From Corynebacterium glyciniphilum AJ 3170 (GTDB lineage Bacteria > Actinomycetota > Actinomycetes > Mycobacteriales > Mycobacteriaceae), in contig NZ_CP006842.1 in the NCBI RefSeq assembly GCF_000626675.1, forward strand, positions 496,001-560,000: a DNA stretch of 64,000 bases. Direction: 5' to 3'. Under the pieces are notes generated by a model that had not been told where the DNA came from, did no database searches, and worked only from the letters and a program-made list of their open reading frames with translations. Each line of letters opens with the position of its first letter. Position 1 is the stretch's first letter. A program made the translations under genes and the position numbers. Shown in pieces: positions 1 to 8,459 of this stretch.

Positions 1-528
1 GATGACACCGAGCGGGAGAGCCGACGGGACGCCCTCGCGGCGGAGGGCCGGGTCCCGTCATTGCGGCTGCGCGCACACGTCGGTGAGTGGACGGTGCGGG
101 AGGCTTTCGCCGTCGAGGGTGGCCACTACACCGGCGACGTCGATGACATGGTGCTGCGGCGAGGTGGCCAGGGGGGCGCCGACGTGGGTTTCGCCTACAA
201 CCTCGCCGTCGTCGTCGATGACACACTGGCTGGAGTCGACCAGGTCGTCCGTGGTGATGACCTGTTGAGTTCCGCGCCGCGGCAGGCGTACCTGGCACAC
301 CTGCTGGAGCTGCCCGAGGTGGAGTACGTACACGTCCCCCTGGTGCTCGGACCCACCGGTGAACGACTGGCGAAGCGGGACGGGGCGGTCACGCTGCGTG
401 AGATGCCGGGCGAGACGCTCAGGGAGAAAGGGCGTGCGGCGCGGGAGTGGATTGACCGCTCGATCGGGGAGGAGGCGCTGGCTGATCCGGCGTTGCTGAG
501 TCATGTGCCGGTCACCTGGGAGGGGTGA
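1..528 (+). CDS. gluQ: Glutamyl-Q tRNA(Asp) synthetase, C-terminal part (5' end outside window)
   Basis: The reading frame is open from base 1 and ends at TGA 526-528, giving the last 175 residues of a family whose members are usually about 300 long. The visible part has the class I aminoacyl-tRNA synthetase core with the [10 protein letters not shown] segment, the G-DDLL motif and the KMSKS-like loop AKRDG. The protein ends about 50 residues after that loop, with no anticodon-binding domain. That is typical of GluQ and not of full GltX. GluQ attaches glutamate to queuosine in the wobble position of tRNA-Asp in the cytoplasm. The gene is convergent with the crotonase gene that follows. The name rests on the C-terminal half only. 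Confidence 0.8.
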   Translation, partial: DDTERESRRDALAAEGRVPSLRLRAHVGEWTVREAFAVEGGHYTGDVDDMVLRRGGQGGADVGFAYNLAVVVDDTLAGVDQVVRGDDLLSSAPRQAYLAHLLELPEVEYVHVPLVLGPTGERLAKRDGAVTLREMPGETLREKGRAAREWIDRSIGEEALADPALLSHVPVTWEG

Positions 529-544
529 ACCCCTGCGCACAGCC

Positions 545-1354
545 TCAGCGGACCGACCGTTTCCGGAACACCGGGGCGACCTTCTCCGCCGCCGCTTTCT
601 GCGCGATCCGCGTGTTCTTCTCGGTGAGCAGTCGGAACTGGCGAAGCCGTTCCCGGAGGAAGGTGACTCGGGCGCCGGACGTCCAGGTCTCGTCGACGAG
701 CTTCTTGGCGTAGGCCACGGAGTCGGGTGAGCGGGTCGCGATCAGCGCGGCGAGTGCTTCAGCGGCCTCCACCGGTTTTTCGGAGACCTCGCTGGCCAGT
801 CCATATTCTACCGCCGCGTGGCCGTCGAAGACCTCGCCGGTCATCGTGAGTTTCTTCAGGACGTCCGCCGGCAACTGTTGCTTGAACGCCTGCATCCCGG
901 ACATGTCGGGAATCAGACCCCACTTCGCCTCCATGATGCTCCACTGGGCGTCGGAGGTGGTGAACCGCCAGTCGGCGGCGAGTGCCAACTGCAGACCGCC
1001 ACCGAAACAGTGCCCGTGCACGGCGGCGATCACCGGGACAGGCAGGCGGCGGAACCCCCAGCATGCTTCCTGGAACTGGTTCGTCCCGCGCCACGGGCGG
1101 GACAGGAACGACAGTGCCATTGCCCCCGGAGTCTTCATTACGGTTCCGAAGTCGAGCCCGGCACTGAAGGAGCGGCCCTCACCGGAAAGGACCACGGCAC
1201 GGATCGTCCGGTCCTTGCGGATACGGTGCGTGATAGACACCAGCTCGTCGAGGATCTCGAGTGTGAGGGAGTTCAGCTTGTCCGGACGGTCGAGCCGGAC
1301 GTGGGCGATCCGGGTGGGGCCGTCGGTAATGGTGAGGGTGGGGAGACCAGTCAT
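545..1354 (-). CDS. Enoyl-CoA hydratase/isomerase family protein (crotonase)
   Basis: This 269-residue crotonase-fold protein should act on CoA thioesters in the cytoplasm. The oxyanion-hole segments are visible as RSFSAGLDF and HGHCFGGGLQLALAADWR, followed by an acidic MEAKWGLIPDMSG segment where the catalytic glutamates lie in hydratases. The second acidic position reads Asp, so an isomerase or other crotonase activity is equally possible and the substrate is unknown. An upstream GTG at 1375 is in frame. I prefer ATG 1354 because a -10-like TAGCGT (1362-1367) sits exactly 7 nt before it, which fits a leaderless transcript. It is convergent with gluQ and is not obviously part of the neighbouring iron genes. 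Confidence 0.8.
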   Translation of the reverse strand: MTGLPTLTITDGPTRIAHVRLDRPDKLNSLTLEILDELVSITHRIRKDRTIRAVVLSGEGRSFSAGLDFGTVMKTPGAMALSFLSRPWRGTNQFQEACWGFRRLPVPVIAAVHGHCFGGGLQLALAADWRFTTSDAQWSIMEAKWGLIPDMSGMQAFKQQLPADVLKKLTMTGEVFDGHAAVEYGLASEVSEKPVEAAEALAALIATRSPDSVAYAKKLVDETWTSGARVTFLRERLRQFRLLTEKNTRIAQKAAAEKVAPVFRKRSVR

Positions 1355-1401
1355 GGGGCCAACGCTAGAGCACACAACACGCCGGCGTGCGTGAACGGCT
1401 G

Positions 1402-2403
1402 TCAGGCGCGCGACTCGTCCACCGCCGTGAAGCTGTCATCCAGTTCGTCAACGGTCCACGGCACCGACGCCACCGTGGGCTGGCTCAGCGCCATCGCTGA
1501 CGTCTGGTCCGGTAGGTATGCGGCCCCACTTTCAACAGCGGTGAGCTGGTCCCAGCCGTTGAGACTCGACGGGTCGACCCCGATGGCCCACATCGCCAGG
1601 AAGTCGGTGTTCAGCATGTCGATGTTCTCCTCGGCGATGAAGGCACGTGAGCCGTCCTGGCTGGCGGCCCTGATCTCCTCGGGCACGCTCATGCCCAGGT
1701 CACTCAGGAACTTGTTCGCAGGGTCATTGTCGTCGGTGACCACCGCGAGGCCCTGCTCGCTGATCTGCCCGAAGGCGGCGCTGGCACCGTCGAGCCTCGG
1801 ATGCGCGTCCTTCGTCTCATTGATCTTGTCGTCCACGTCCTGGATCAGTCCAGTGGCCTCGTCGGATTTGCCGAGGATCTGGCCGGCGAGTTCGGTCACC
1901 TCACGCCAGTCGTCCGACTGGGTGTTGTCCCCGACGACGGCGATCGTCGGTGCGATGGCGTTGAGCTTGTCGTAGGTGGCCTGGTCAGGAACATAACTGA
2001 CGAAGATGACGTCCGGATCCTCCGCGGCGATGTCCTCGCTGTTGTCACTTCTGCCGTCCGCGCCCGCGGAGTAGGTCTCGACCTGCCCTGAGTCGTTGTT
2101 TGCCCAGGGTTTGTCGTTGTCATATCCGTCGATGCGGTACTCGATGTCGACAGGTTCACCGAGGGCGCTGAAAGCATCGGTCCAGGCGGGGGAGAAGCTC
2201 ACGACCTTCTCCGGATTCGTCGGAACATCGGTGGTGCCCATGGAGTGGGTGACCGAGACGGTCTCGGGCGCAGCATCCGGGGAACCGGTGGAACTGGACT
2301 CGTCGCTGTCGTTGGAGCAGGCGGTCAGGACGGCGGTAGCCAGGCACAGGACGGCGGTAGCGGTGCCGCGTCGGCGGCGACTTTGTGCGGGGAAAGTTGT
2401 CAT
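1402..2403 (-). CDS. Iron-siderophore ABC transporter substrate-binding lipoprotein
   Basis: A 333-residue exported lipoprotein with a basic N-terminus, a hydrophobic stretch and a lipobox ending LTAC, with the acylated Cys at 29. The mature part begins SNDSDESS and continues with the FecB/BtuF-type fold: a VVSFSPAWTDAFSALG segment near residue 68 and an EDPDVIFVSY segment near 128. It should capture a ferric chelate outside the membrane and pass it to a FecCD-type permease. No permease lies in its own transcription unit, so it is an orphan receptor, possibly served by the importer at 4447-7336. Its promoter region carries a DtxR-like box over the -10 element (2405-2423), pointing to repression by iron. 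The ligand cannot be read from the sequence. Confidence 0.85.
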   Translation of the reverse strand: MTTFPAQSRRRRGTATAVLCLATAVLTACSNDSDESSSTGSPDAAPETVSVTHSMGTTDVPTNPEKVVSFSPAWTDAFSALGEPVDIEYRIDGYDNDKPWANNDSGQVETYSAGADGRSDNSEDIAAEDPDVIFVSYVPDQATYDKLNAIAPTIAVVGDNTQSDDWREVTELAGQILGKSDEATGLIQDVDDKINETKDAHPRLDGASAAFGQISEQGLAVVTDDNDPANKFLSDLGMSVPEEIRAASQDGSRAFIAEENIDMLNTDFLAMWAIGVDPSSLNGWDQLTAVESGAAYLPDQTSAMALSQPTVASVPWTVDELDDSFTAVDESRA

Positions 2404-2404
2404 G

Positions 2405-2423
2405 GTAGCGAAGCCTATACTAA
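2405..2423 (-). promoter_or_regulatory. DtxR-like iron box over a leaderless promoter
   Basis: On the minus strand this reads TTAGTATAGGCTTCGCTAC. It matches 13 of 19 positions of the DtxR/IdeR consensus as I remember it (TTAGGTTAGGCTAACCTAA). The TAGGCT core (2412-2417) also makes a good -10 element, 8 nt before the ATG of the lipoprotein at 2403. Iron-loaded DtxR bound here would block RNA polymerase directly. The divergent AraC gene starts 42 bp away, so it could be affected too. Confidence 0.6.
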
Positions 2424-2464
2424 GTTACTGGGACTATGGAATACCTCTTATGGGACTCTGACCG

Positions 2465-3238
2465 GTGACGGTGGAGAGCAGGAGCCTGCCGTTCTACCGG
2501 GCAGGTGAACTCAGCTTCGACGTCCGGGCGTTCGGGTGGGAGGAGGTCTTCGCCAGGGACACCGTCTGGGGTGACCACTCGCACCCCACCCATGAGCTTC
2601 TCTGGCACGACTACGGCTCCGGTGCCGTGAGGGTCGGTCAGCGTGTATGGACGATCGCGGGAGGCGTGGCATTGTGGATTCCGGCCGGGCTGGTGCATGC
2701 CGGACGTGCTCACGCGGGGTCACGTCAGCGCACCGTCCACTTCACTGTCGACACCCCGGCGTTGGGGGAGGACCCGGTCACTGTGGAGCTCACCCCGCTG
2801 CTCGGCCTCCTCATTGACCGGCTTGGTGTCAAGGGGCTCGGTGAGCGCTCCCGTGAGCTGACCGAGCGGATGATCCTCGACGTCATCACGCCGTCCGAGA
2901 AGGAGCTTGTCCTTTCTGTGCCGACGTCGGAGCTGATCAGTCCGATCGTCGAGAGGGTGCGGGACAATCCAGCGGACCAGACCACGTTGAGTGTGTGGGC
3001 GACCCGTCTCGGCGTGAGTACGAAGACGGTCACCCGCACCTTTGAGGCGGAGACCGGGCTGGGATTCAGCAGATGGATTGCGATGGCCAGAATGAATCGT
3101 GCGGTGGTGCTGCTGGGCGCGGGAGATGAGATCGCCGATGTGGCGGAGCAGGTCGGGTACCGGTCGGCGAGCGCTTTTATCACCGCATTCCGACGGGCGA
3201 CGGGCCTGACGCCGGGGCAGTTCAGGTCTCCGGAATAG
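2465..3238 (+). CDS. AraC-family transcriptional regulator, probably of iron or siderophore uptake
   Basis: A 257-residue regulator with an N-terminal cupin-like sensor region containing the His-rich segment WGDHSHPTHELLWH (about residues 35-48). A C-terminal double helix-turn-helix (about residues 160-257) carries the AraC signature IADVAEQVGYRSASAFITAFRRATGLTPGQFR in two halves. The start is GTG 2465. It lies between a divergent siderophore-binding lipoprotein and a downstream siderophore ABC operon, so it most likely activates or represses these transporters in response to the imported chelate. It is shorter than RipA, the AraC-type iron regulator of C. glutamicum (about 330 residues from memory), so I do not equate them. 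The palindrome at 3303-3319 is a candidate binding site. Confidence 0.85.
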   Translation: MTVESRSLPFYRAGELSFDVRAFGWEEVFARDTVWGDHSHPTHELLWHDYGSGAVRVGQRVWTIAGGVALWIPAGLVHAGRAHAGSRQRTVHFTVDTPALGEDPVTVELTPLLGLLIDRLGVKGLGERSRELTERMILDVITPSEKELVLSVPTSELISPIVERVRDNPADQTTLSVWATRLGVSTKTVTRTFEAETGLGFSRWIAMARMNRAVVLLGAGDEIADVAEQVGYRSASAFITAFRRATGLTPGQFRSPE

Positions 3239-3302
3239 CGGCGGACCACTGTCCGATCGGCGAAACTGTCTGTCCTGAATGCGTGATTGCGAACAGGGTA
3301 CC

Positions 3303-3319
3303 CTCAAAGCTACTTTGAG
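3303..3319. promoter_or_regulatory. Perfect 7-bp inverted repeat upstream of the siderophore importer
   Basis: CTCAAAG and CTTTGAG surround a CTA centre, 63 bp before the start of the binding-protein gene at 3383. It is followed directly by the 10-bp palindrome AGGCATGCCT (3321-3330), part of a weak DtxR-like stretch. The position suits an operator for the AraC regulator encoded just upstream, for DtxR, or for both. This is an inference from symmetry and position. Confidence 0.4.
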
Positions 3320-3382
3320 CAGGCATGCCTTATCCGGGCGTGGCACCTCTGACGTTTCCCTCCCGCCGAAAGGTTCGACCCC

Positions 3383-4432
3383 ATGACCCGCACACCGTTC
3401 CGGGGCACACCGCTCCGTACGTTGTTGATCTCGCTGCTGGCTGTCTTCGGTCTCGTACTGACCGCCTGCTCCTCCGATGACGGTGGAAGCGGAGGTGACG
3501 GCGACAGCTCCGGCGATACGATCACCATCGAGCATGCATTCGGCAGCACCGAGATCGAGGGCACACCGGAGCGCGTCGCCACCGTCCAGTTCGAGAACCA
3601 GGAAGTCCCGTTGGCACTCGGTGTGGTCCCGGTGGGCATGGCCAAGGCGAACTTCGGCGGCTCTGACGTCCTGCCCTGGGTGCAGGAGCAGCTCGACGAA
3701 CTCGGAGTCAGCGGCGACGACGAGCCTGTCCTGTTCGACGAGTCCGACGGCATCGACTTCGAGGCGGTCTCCGACACCGCGCCGGACGTGATCCTCGCCG
3801 GATACTCGGGGCTGGAGCAGGAGGACTACGACAAACTCTCCGAGATCGCACCCACGATCCCCTTCCCCCAGGACCAGGTTGCCTGGGGCACTCCGTGGCG
3901 CGAGAACATCGAGATCGAGTCGAAGGCCATCGGCAAGGAGGACGAGGGCAAGGACCTCATCGCTGACCTCGAGTCGCAGATCACCGAGGTCGCCGACGCC
4001 AACCCGGAGATCAAGGGCAAGAAGACCATGTTCCTCACCCACGTGGAGATCGGAGACCTGAGTAAAGTCAGCTTCTACACCAGCCACGACACCCGCCCGA
4101 TGTTCTTCGAGGACCTGGGCATGGAGGCCCCGGATTCCATCAAGAAGTTCTCCGAGGAGAATGACTCGTTCAGCGGTACCATCAGTACCGAGCAGGCTGA
4201 CGTCTTCGACGACGTCGACATCATCGTGACCTACGGTGACCAGGAACTGCTCGACGCCATGAAGGACAACCCGGTGCTCGGGCAGATTCCCGCGATCAAG
4301 AACGACGCCGTCGTCCTGCTGGAGAACGACGAACTCGGCACCGCAGCGATGCCCACCCCGTTGGGCATCCCGTACATCCTCGACGACTATGTCAAGGTGC
4401 TCTCCGACGCTGCCGCCAAGAGTGAGAGCTGA
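3383..4432 (+). CDS. Ferric-siderophore ABC transporter, substrate-binding lipoprotein
   Basis: A 349-residue lipoprotein with an LTAC lipobox (Cys 29) and a Ser/Gly/Asp-rich tether, then a type III periplasmic-binding fold. Recognisable blocks are TPERVATVQFENQEVPLALGVVP, given here in its family context, the APDVILAGYSGL block and the late EQADVFDDVDIIVTYG block. It captures a ferric siderophore at the outer face of the membrane. It is the first gene of a four-gene operon with two FecCD permeases and an ATPase, separated from the first permease by only 14 bp. An AAAGG ribosome binding site precedes ATG 3383. The upstream palindromes at 3303-3330 suggest regulation by DtxR and/or the adjacent AraC protein. 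The exact siderophore is unknown. Confidence 0.9.
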   Translation: MTRTPFRGTPLRTLLISLLAVFGLVLTACSSDDGGSGGDGDSSGDTITIEHAFGSTEIEGTPERVATVQFENQEVPLALGVVPVGMAKANFGGSDVLPWVQEQLDELGVSGDDEPVLFDESDGIDFEAVSDTAPDVILAGYSGLEQEDYDKLSEIAPTIPFPQDQVAWGTPWRENIEIESKAIGKEDEGKDLIADLESQITEVADANPEIKGKKTMFLTHVEIGDLSKVSFYTSHDTRPMFFEDLGMEAPDSIKKFSEENDSFSGTISTEQADVFDDVDIIVTYGDQELLDAMKDNPVLGQIPAIKNDAVVLLENDELGTAAMPTPLGIPYILDDYVKVLSDAAAKSES

Positions 4433-4446
4433 CACCGGCCCCCGCA

Positions 4447-5496
4447 ATGACGACGAGCACGCCCACACGTACCGCTGAGAGCACGGCCGAGCGTCTGCGC
4501 CGCTCGACGGCGATGCGCACCCTCTGGTTACTTCTCGCGGTCGCTGCCCTGCTGGTCGTCATGGCAGTCTCTACCGCCGTAGGCTCGCGCAGCGTCGGAC
4601 TCGAGGACATCCTCGCCGCCTACACCGGCGCGGCGGAAGGATTCGACCAGGCTGCCGTCGCCACCCGTATTCCCCGTACCGTCCTGGCGGTCATCGCCGG
4701 GGCCGCACTCGGTGTCACCGGAGCAGTGATGCAGGGAGTCACCCGCAACCCACTGGCCGATCCGGGGATCCTGGGGGTCAACACCGGTGCAGCCCTCGCT
4801 GTCGTCCTGGGCATGGCCTACCTCAGCCTGAGCACCCCGGGAGAGTTCATCTGGGTGGCTATGGCAGGGGCGGCGGTCACTGCCGTCGTCGTCTATGTCA
4901 TCGGCTCACTCGGCCACGGTGGTGCCACGCCACTGAAACTCGCCCTGGCCGGATCTGCCACGGCTGCGGCATTGACCTCCTTCATCAGTGCGATCATGCT
5001 GACCCGGACCGATCTCGTCGACGTGGCACGGGACTGGCAGATCGGCGGTGTCGGTGGCGGTACCTGGGCATCGATCCGGCTCGTCGCACCGTTCCTGGTG
5101 GTGGGGTTTCTGATCTGTCTGCTCTCGGCCCGTGGCCTGAACTCCCTCGCCCTCGGTGATGAACTAGCCGCAGGTCTGGGGGAACGGGTTGCGCGGACCC
5201 GTGCCGCGGCTGCTCTCGGCGCAGTCATCCTCTGTGGGGCGGTGACGGCGGTGACCGGCCCTATCGGCTTCGTCGGTCTTGTCGTCCCACACGCCTGCCG
5301 ATTGCTCGTGGGTGTCGACCACCGCTGGCTGATTCCGTTCTCGGCGGTGACCGGTGCCGTGCTGCTCGTCGCCGCGGACGTGCTGGGTCGCATCGTGGCC
5401 CGGCCCTCCGAGCTGGAGGTCGGTATCCTCACCGCCTTGATCGGCGCACCGGTCTTCATCGCCATCGTCCGACGTCAGAAGGTGCGTGCCCTGTGA
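4447..5496 (+). CDS. Ferric-siderophore ABC transporter permease, FecCD family (first subunit)
   Basis: A 349-residue polytopic membrane protein with about nine or ten hydrophobic segments. It carries the FecCD family marks: the GAALGVTGAVMQGVTRNPLADPGILGVNTGA region near residues 78-108 (quoted as family pattern; key elements Q-G-x-x-x-N-P-L-A-x-P-x-x-L-G) and the PIGFVGLVVPHACRLLVG segment near 275. It forms half of the membrane channel for the chelate. It overlaps the next permease gene by four bases (GTGA), which indicates translational coupling. Confidence 0.92.
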   Translation: MTTSTPTRTAESTAERLRRSTAMRTLWLLLAVAALLVVMAVSTAVGSRSVGLEDILAAYTGAAEGFDQAAVATRIPRTVLAVIAGAALGVTGAVMQGVTRNPLADPGILGVNTGAALAVVLGMAYLSLSTPGEFIWVAMAGAAVTAVVVYVIGSLGHGGATPLKLALAGSATAAALTSFISAIMLTRTDLVDVARDWQIGGVGGGTWASIRLVAPFLVVGFLICLLSARGLNSLALGDELAAGLGERVARTRAAAALGAVILCGAVTAVTGPIGFVGLVVPHACRLLVGVDHRWLIPFSAVTGAVLLVAADVLGRIVARPSELEVGILTALIGAPVFIAIVRRQKVRAL

Positions 5497-6539
5497 CCAT
5501 ACCCTCCACTGTCGCGGCCGTGGCCGCAGAACGCCGGGGACGTCTCCGGCGGTGGTGGATCCTTGTCGGGATCCTGGCCGTCCTGGTTGTCGCGATGTAC
5601 CTGGTCTCCCTGTCGTATGGTCACACCGTCTACCCGTTGAAGGACGTGTGGCGCGTAGCCACCGGGGAGACGGTTCCTGGTGCCAGTTTCACCGTCGGAC
5701 GACTCCGCCTGCCCCGCGCATCCCTCGCAGTGGTCTGCGGCCTGGCGTTCGGACTCGGCGGCGTGGTTTTCCAGACGATGCTGCGTAATCCTCTGGCCAG
5801 CCCCGACATCATCGGTATCAGCTCCGGTGCCTCGGCGGCGGCCGTGTTCGCCATCCTGACCCTCTCACTCAGCCAGGCAGGTGTCTCCGCCTTCGCGATC
5901 GCCGCCGGTCTGGCCGTGGCGGTCCTGGTGTTCGCCCTCGCCTGGAAAGGCGGAGTCGCCGGGACGCGCCTGATTCTGGTCGGCATCGGTGTGTCAGCGA
6001 TCCTCACCAGTCTCACGAACTGGCAGTTGTCCATGGCACAGAGCTGGGACACCCAGACCGCCATGCGGTGGCTCACCGGCAGTCTCAACAACGCCACCTG
6101 GGAAGACGTCCTTCTCGTTCTCGTCGCCCTCGTGGTGCTGGTACCGGTGCTGCTGGCGCAGTGGCGCAATCTCGCGATCACCCAGCTGGGCGACGAGACT
6201 GCCGGTGCGCTCGGTGTCCGTGTCTCCGTCACCAGGCTGGTCCTGGTGATCGCTGGCGTCGGGCTCATTGCCTTCGCCACTGCGGCGGCCGGACCGATCG
6301 CTTTCGTGGCCTTCCTCTCCGGTCCGATCGCAGCACGACTCGTCGGGCCGGGAACCAATCTGCTCATCCCGTCCGCCCTTGTCGGGGGTCTGCTGGTCCT
6401 CGTCGCTGACTTCGCCGGACAGTGGGCATTCGACGCCCGCTACCCCGTGGGGGTCATCACCGGCGTCCTCGGCGCACCCTACCTGATCTACCTCATCATC
6501 CGGACCAACCGGCGCAACGCCACTGGAGGTGCACTGTGA
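5493..6539 (+). CDS. Ferric-siderophore ABC transporter permease, FecCD family (second subunit)
   Basis: A 348-residue paralogue of the preceding permease with the same topology. It has the FecCD core (GGVVFQTMLRNPLASPDIIG pattern near residue 90) and the late AAGPIAFVAFLSGPIAARLVG-type segment that contacts the ATPase. With the preceding protein it builds the heterodimeric channel. The GTG start at 5493 overlaps the previous stop, and its own stop overlaps the start of the ATPase gene, so the three cytoplasmic-membrane components are translated as one block. Confidence 0.92.
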   Translation: MTIPSTVAAVAAERRGRLRRWWILVGILAVLVVAMYLVSLSYGHTVYPLKDVWRVATGETVPGASFTVGRLRLPRASLAVVCGLAFGLGGVVFQTMLRNPLASPDIIGISSGASAAAVFAILTLSLSQAGVSAFAIAAGLAVAVLVFALAWKGGVAGTRLILVGIGVSAILTSLTNWQLSMAQSWDTQTAMRWLTGSLNNATWEDVLLVLVALVVLVPVLLAQWRNLAITQLGDETAGALGVRVSVTRLVLVIAGVGLIAFATAAAGPIAFVAFLSGPIAARLVGPGTNLLIPSALVGGLLVLVADFAGQWAFDARYPVGVITGVLGAPYLIYLIIRTNRRNATGGAL

Positions 6540-7336
6540 CGACCCACCACACGCTGACCGTCGACGACCTGACCCTGGGGTACGGCGACCGGACCGTGAT
6601 CCGTGGCATCGACCTTTCCGTCCTGCCGGGGAAAGTCACCGGCATCATCGGCGCGAACGCCTGCGGAAAATCGACGTTGTTGAAGTCGATGTCGCGCCTG
6701 TTGAAACCTGCCTCGGGGCAGGTCCTGTTAGACGGCAAAGACGTGCACTCCCGTCCTGCCAAGGAACTTGCACGAACGCTCGGCCTGCTGCCCCAGTCGC
6801 CGATCGCCCCGGAGGGCATCACTGTGGCGGACCTGGTGGGCCGCGGGAGGCACCCGCACCAGGGCATCATGTCGCGATGGTCGGCCGCTGACGATGACGC
6901 CGTCGCCTTCGCCCTGGACACCACCGGTACCGCCGCATTGGCGGACCGGGCAGTCGACGAGCTGTCGGGAGGGCAACGCCAGCGCGTGTGGATCGCTATG
7001 GCGTTGGCGCAACAGACTGACCTGATGCTGCTGGACGAGCCGACGACGTTCCTGGACGTCTCGCACCAGGTCGAGGTACTCGACCTTCTCACCGACCTGA
7101 ACAACTCCGCCGGGATCACGATCGTCATGGTGCTGCATGACCTGAACCTCGCGGCGCGCTACTGCGACCAGGTGGTGATGATCGCCGACGGGGGAGTGGA
7201 GGCGGTGGGTGCGCCGTCCGAGATCTTCACCGAAGAGCGGGTGGAGAAGGTCTTCGGGCTACATTCCCGGATCATCGAGGATCCGGTGTCCGGGACACCG
7301 CTGGTGCTGCCTATCGGCCGCCACCGGGTGCTGTGA
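6536..7336 (+). CDS. Ferric-siderophore ABC transporter ATPase (FecE/FepC type)
   Basis: A 266-residue ABC ATPase that powers import through the two preceding permeases. Walker A is GANACGKST near residue 37, the ABC signature LSGGQRQR near 145, Walker B LMLLDEPTTFLD near 163, and the switch histidine is in VLHDLNLAARYC. These spacings and the FLD after Walker B are typical of the FepC group. The start is GTG 6536, overlapping the permease stop by four bases. An open frame continues upstream to 6422, but that part lies inside the permease gene and is not used. It is the last gene of the operon and ends convergently with the monooxygenase gene 10 bp away. Confidence 0.93.
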   Translation: MTTHHTLTVDDLTLGYGDRTVIRGIDLSVLPGKVTGIIGANACGKSTLLKSMSRLLKPASGQVLLDGKDVHSRPAKELARTLGLLPQSPIAPEGITVADLVGRGRHPHQGIMSRWSAADDDAVAFALDTTGTAALADRAVDELSGGQRQRVWIAMALAQQTDLMLLDEPTTFLDVSHQVEVLDLLTDLNNSAGITIVMVLHDLNLAARYCDQVVMIADGGVEAVGAPSEIFTEERVEKVFGLHSRIIEDPVSGTPLVLPIGRHRVL

Positions 7337-7346
7337 GGGAAAACCG

Positions 7347-8441
7347 TCAGAGCCCGAGGTTCGCGCGCAGGGTAGAAGTGCCGGAGAGACGGGGACGAGC
7401 CCCCAGCGCAACGAGCTCGGGGAGTACCTCGTCACAGAGGAAACGGATGTCTTCGGGAATGGCCCGGGGCATCAGGATGAACCCGTCCAGGCCGGCCTTG
7501 TCGGCGATGCGTACCATGTCTGCGGCGACGTGGGCACCTGATGCAGGGTCGGACGAGGCAGGGGAGTGGAAGTGCAGACCGCGGACCTGCTGTTCACTGG
7601 AGCTGCCGAACTCCGGAAAACCACAGGAGGACAGGAAGAAGCCGGGCATCAGACGAGGAGCGTTCGCCCCCGTCCTTCCTGCCTCAGCGGCGAACGCGCG
7701 TAGAGTGTCAGCCGTCGTGCGCGCCGTGTCGATGTCGTTGAGTGCCGTGAATACCACATCAGCGTCGTTCGCGGCGGTGCGCAGGAAACTGTCGGAGGCA
7801 CCGGCCATCACCACGACGGGCCTACCCTGCGGTGACCGTTGGAGAGTCAACGCGCCGGACACATCGAAGTGCTCGCCGTGGTGGTCGACGGGGCGGACGG
7901 CCCCTGGGCGGAACCACCGACGGTGTTCAGGATCTGCCACGACTGCGTCGGCAGCCCAGGATTCCCAGAGATGTTTGACCAGCGCCACGGCCTCCGCATG
8001 ACGGGTTTTCATCTGTTCTCGCGAGGTCGCGGGACGGTGGGCGAAGTTGGACTGCTCCAGCCCCGGGTGCGAGGACACGGCATTCCACCCGGCCCGTCCG
8101 TGTGAAAGGTGGTCGAGGCTGAGAATCTGGCGTGCCAGTGGGAACGGTTCGTACCAGGTCGTGGACATCGTGGGAACCAGGCCGATGCGGGAGGTGACGG
8201 CTGCAAGATAGGAGAGCAGCGTGATCGGCTCGAACCACGAGTCCGCGATGGATGGGTCAGGTGGAGAAGCGTTGGCGACGTGTTTGTCGGGGAGGAAGAG
8301 GAAGTCAAGGCCGGCGGCGTCACAGTCACGGGCGAGTTCTTCATACAGTGACGGGTCCATCGCCCGGGCACAGAATTCGGGGGATTCCGGCCAGATACGC
8401 TGGTGCTGCCAGGGGCTCGAGGGGAGGACGCCAAGGTACAT
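7347..8441 (-). CDS. LLM-class flavin-dependent monooxygenase, NtaA/SnaA/DszA type
   Basis: A 364-residue TIM-barrel flavin monooxygenase. The opening MYLGVLPSSPWQHQRIW, the LGLVPTMSTTWYEPFPLARQ region, the SHGRAGWNAVSS motif and the KHLWESW segment mark the nitrilotriacetate/EDTA monooxygenase branch, which uses reduced FMN from a separate reductase. The family is usually about 430-450 residues, so this copy is on the short side. Its ATG (8441) directly follows a DtxR-like box whose TAGGCT core serves as -10, so it should be made from a leaderless mRNA when iron is low. Its position at the end of a siderophore importer suggests it oxidises an imported chelator to release iron. That role is an inference; no reductase gene is nearby. 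Confidence 0.8.
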   Translation of the reverse strand: MYLGVLPSSPWQHQRIWPESPEFCARAMDPSLYEELARDCDAAGLDFLFLPDKHVANASPPDPSIADSWFEPITLLSYLAAVTSRIGLVPTMSTTWYEPFPLARQILSLDHLSHGRAGWNAVSSHPGLEQSNFAHRPATSREQMKTRHAEAVALVKHLWESWAADAVVADPEHRRWFRPGAVRPVDHHGEHFDVSGALTLQRSPQGRPVVVMAGASDSFLRTAANDADVVFTALNDIDTARTTADTLRAFAAEAGRTGANAPRLMPGFFLSSCGFPEFGSSSEQQVRGLHFHSPASSDPASGAHVAADMVRIADKAGLDGFILMPRAIPEDIRFLCDEVLPELVALGARPRLSGTSTLRANLGL

Positions 8442-8459
8442 AAAGTGAGCCTACCTTTA
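8441..8459 (-). promoter_or_regulatory. DtxR-like iron box overlapping the -10 of a leaderless gene
   Basis: The minus strand reads TAAAGGTAGGCTCACTTTA, matching 13 of 19 positions of the remembered DtxR consensus, with partial dyad symmetry at its ends (ATAAAG and CTTTAT). TAGGCT (8448-8453) is a -10 element and the A of the start codon (8441) lies 6 nt further on. There is therefore no room for a ribosome binding site, and the transcript is predicted to start at the ATG. Confidence 0.65.

Noticed and set aside
2720..4468. A 582-codon minus-strand frame opposite the AraC and binding-protein genes
   Set aside because: Shadow of two well-supported genes, with composition typical of reversed coding strands (Val/Leu/Gly/Asp-rich) and no family match.
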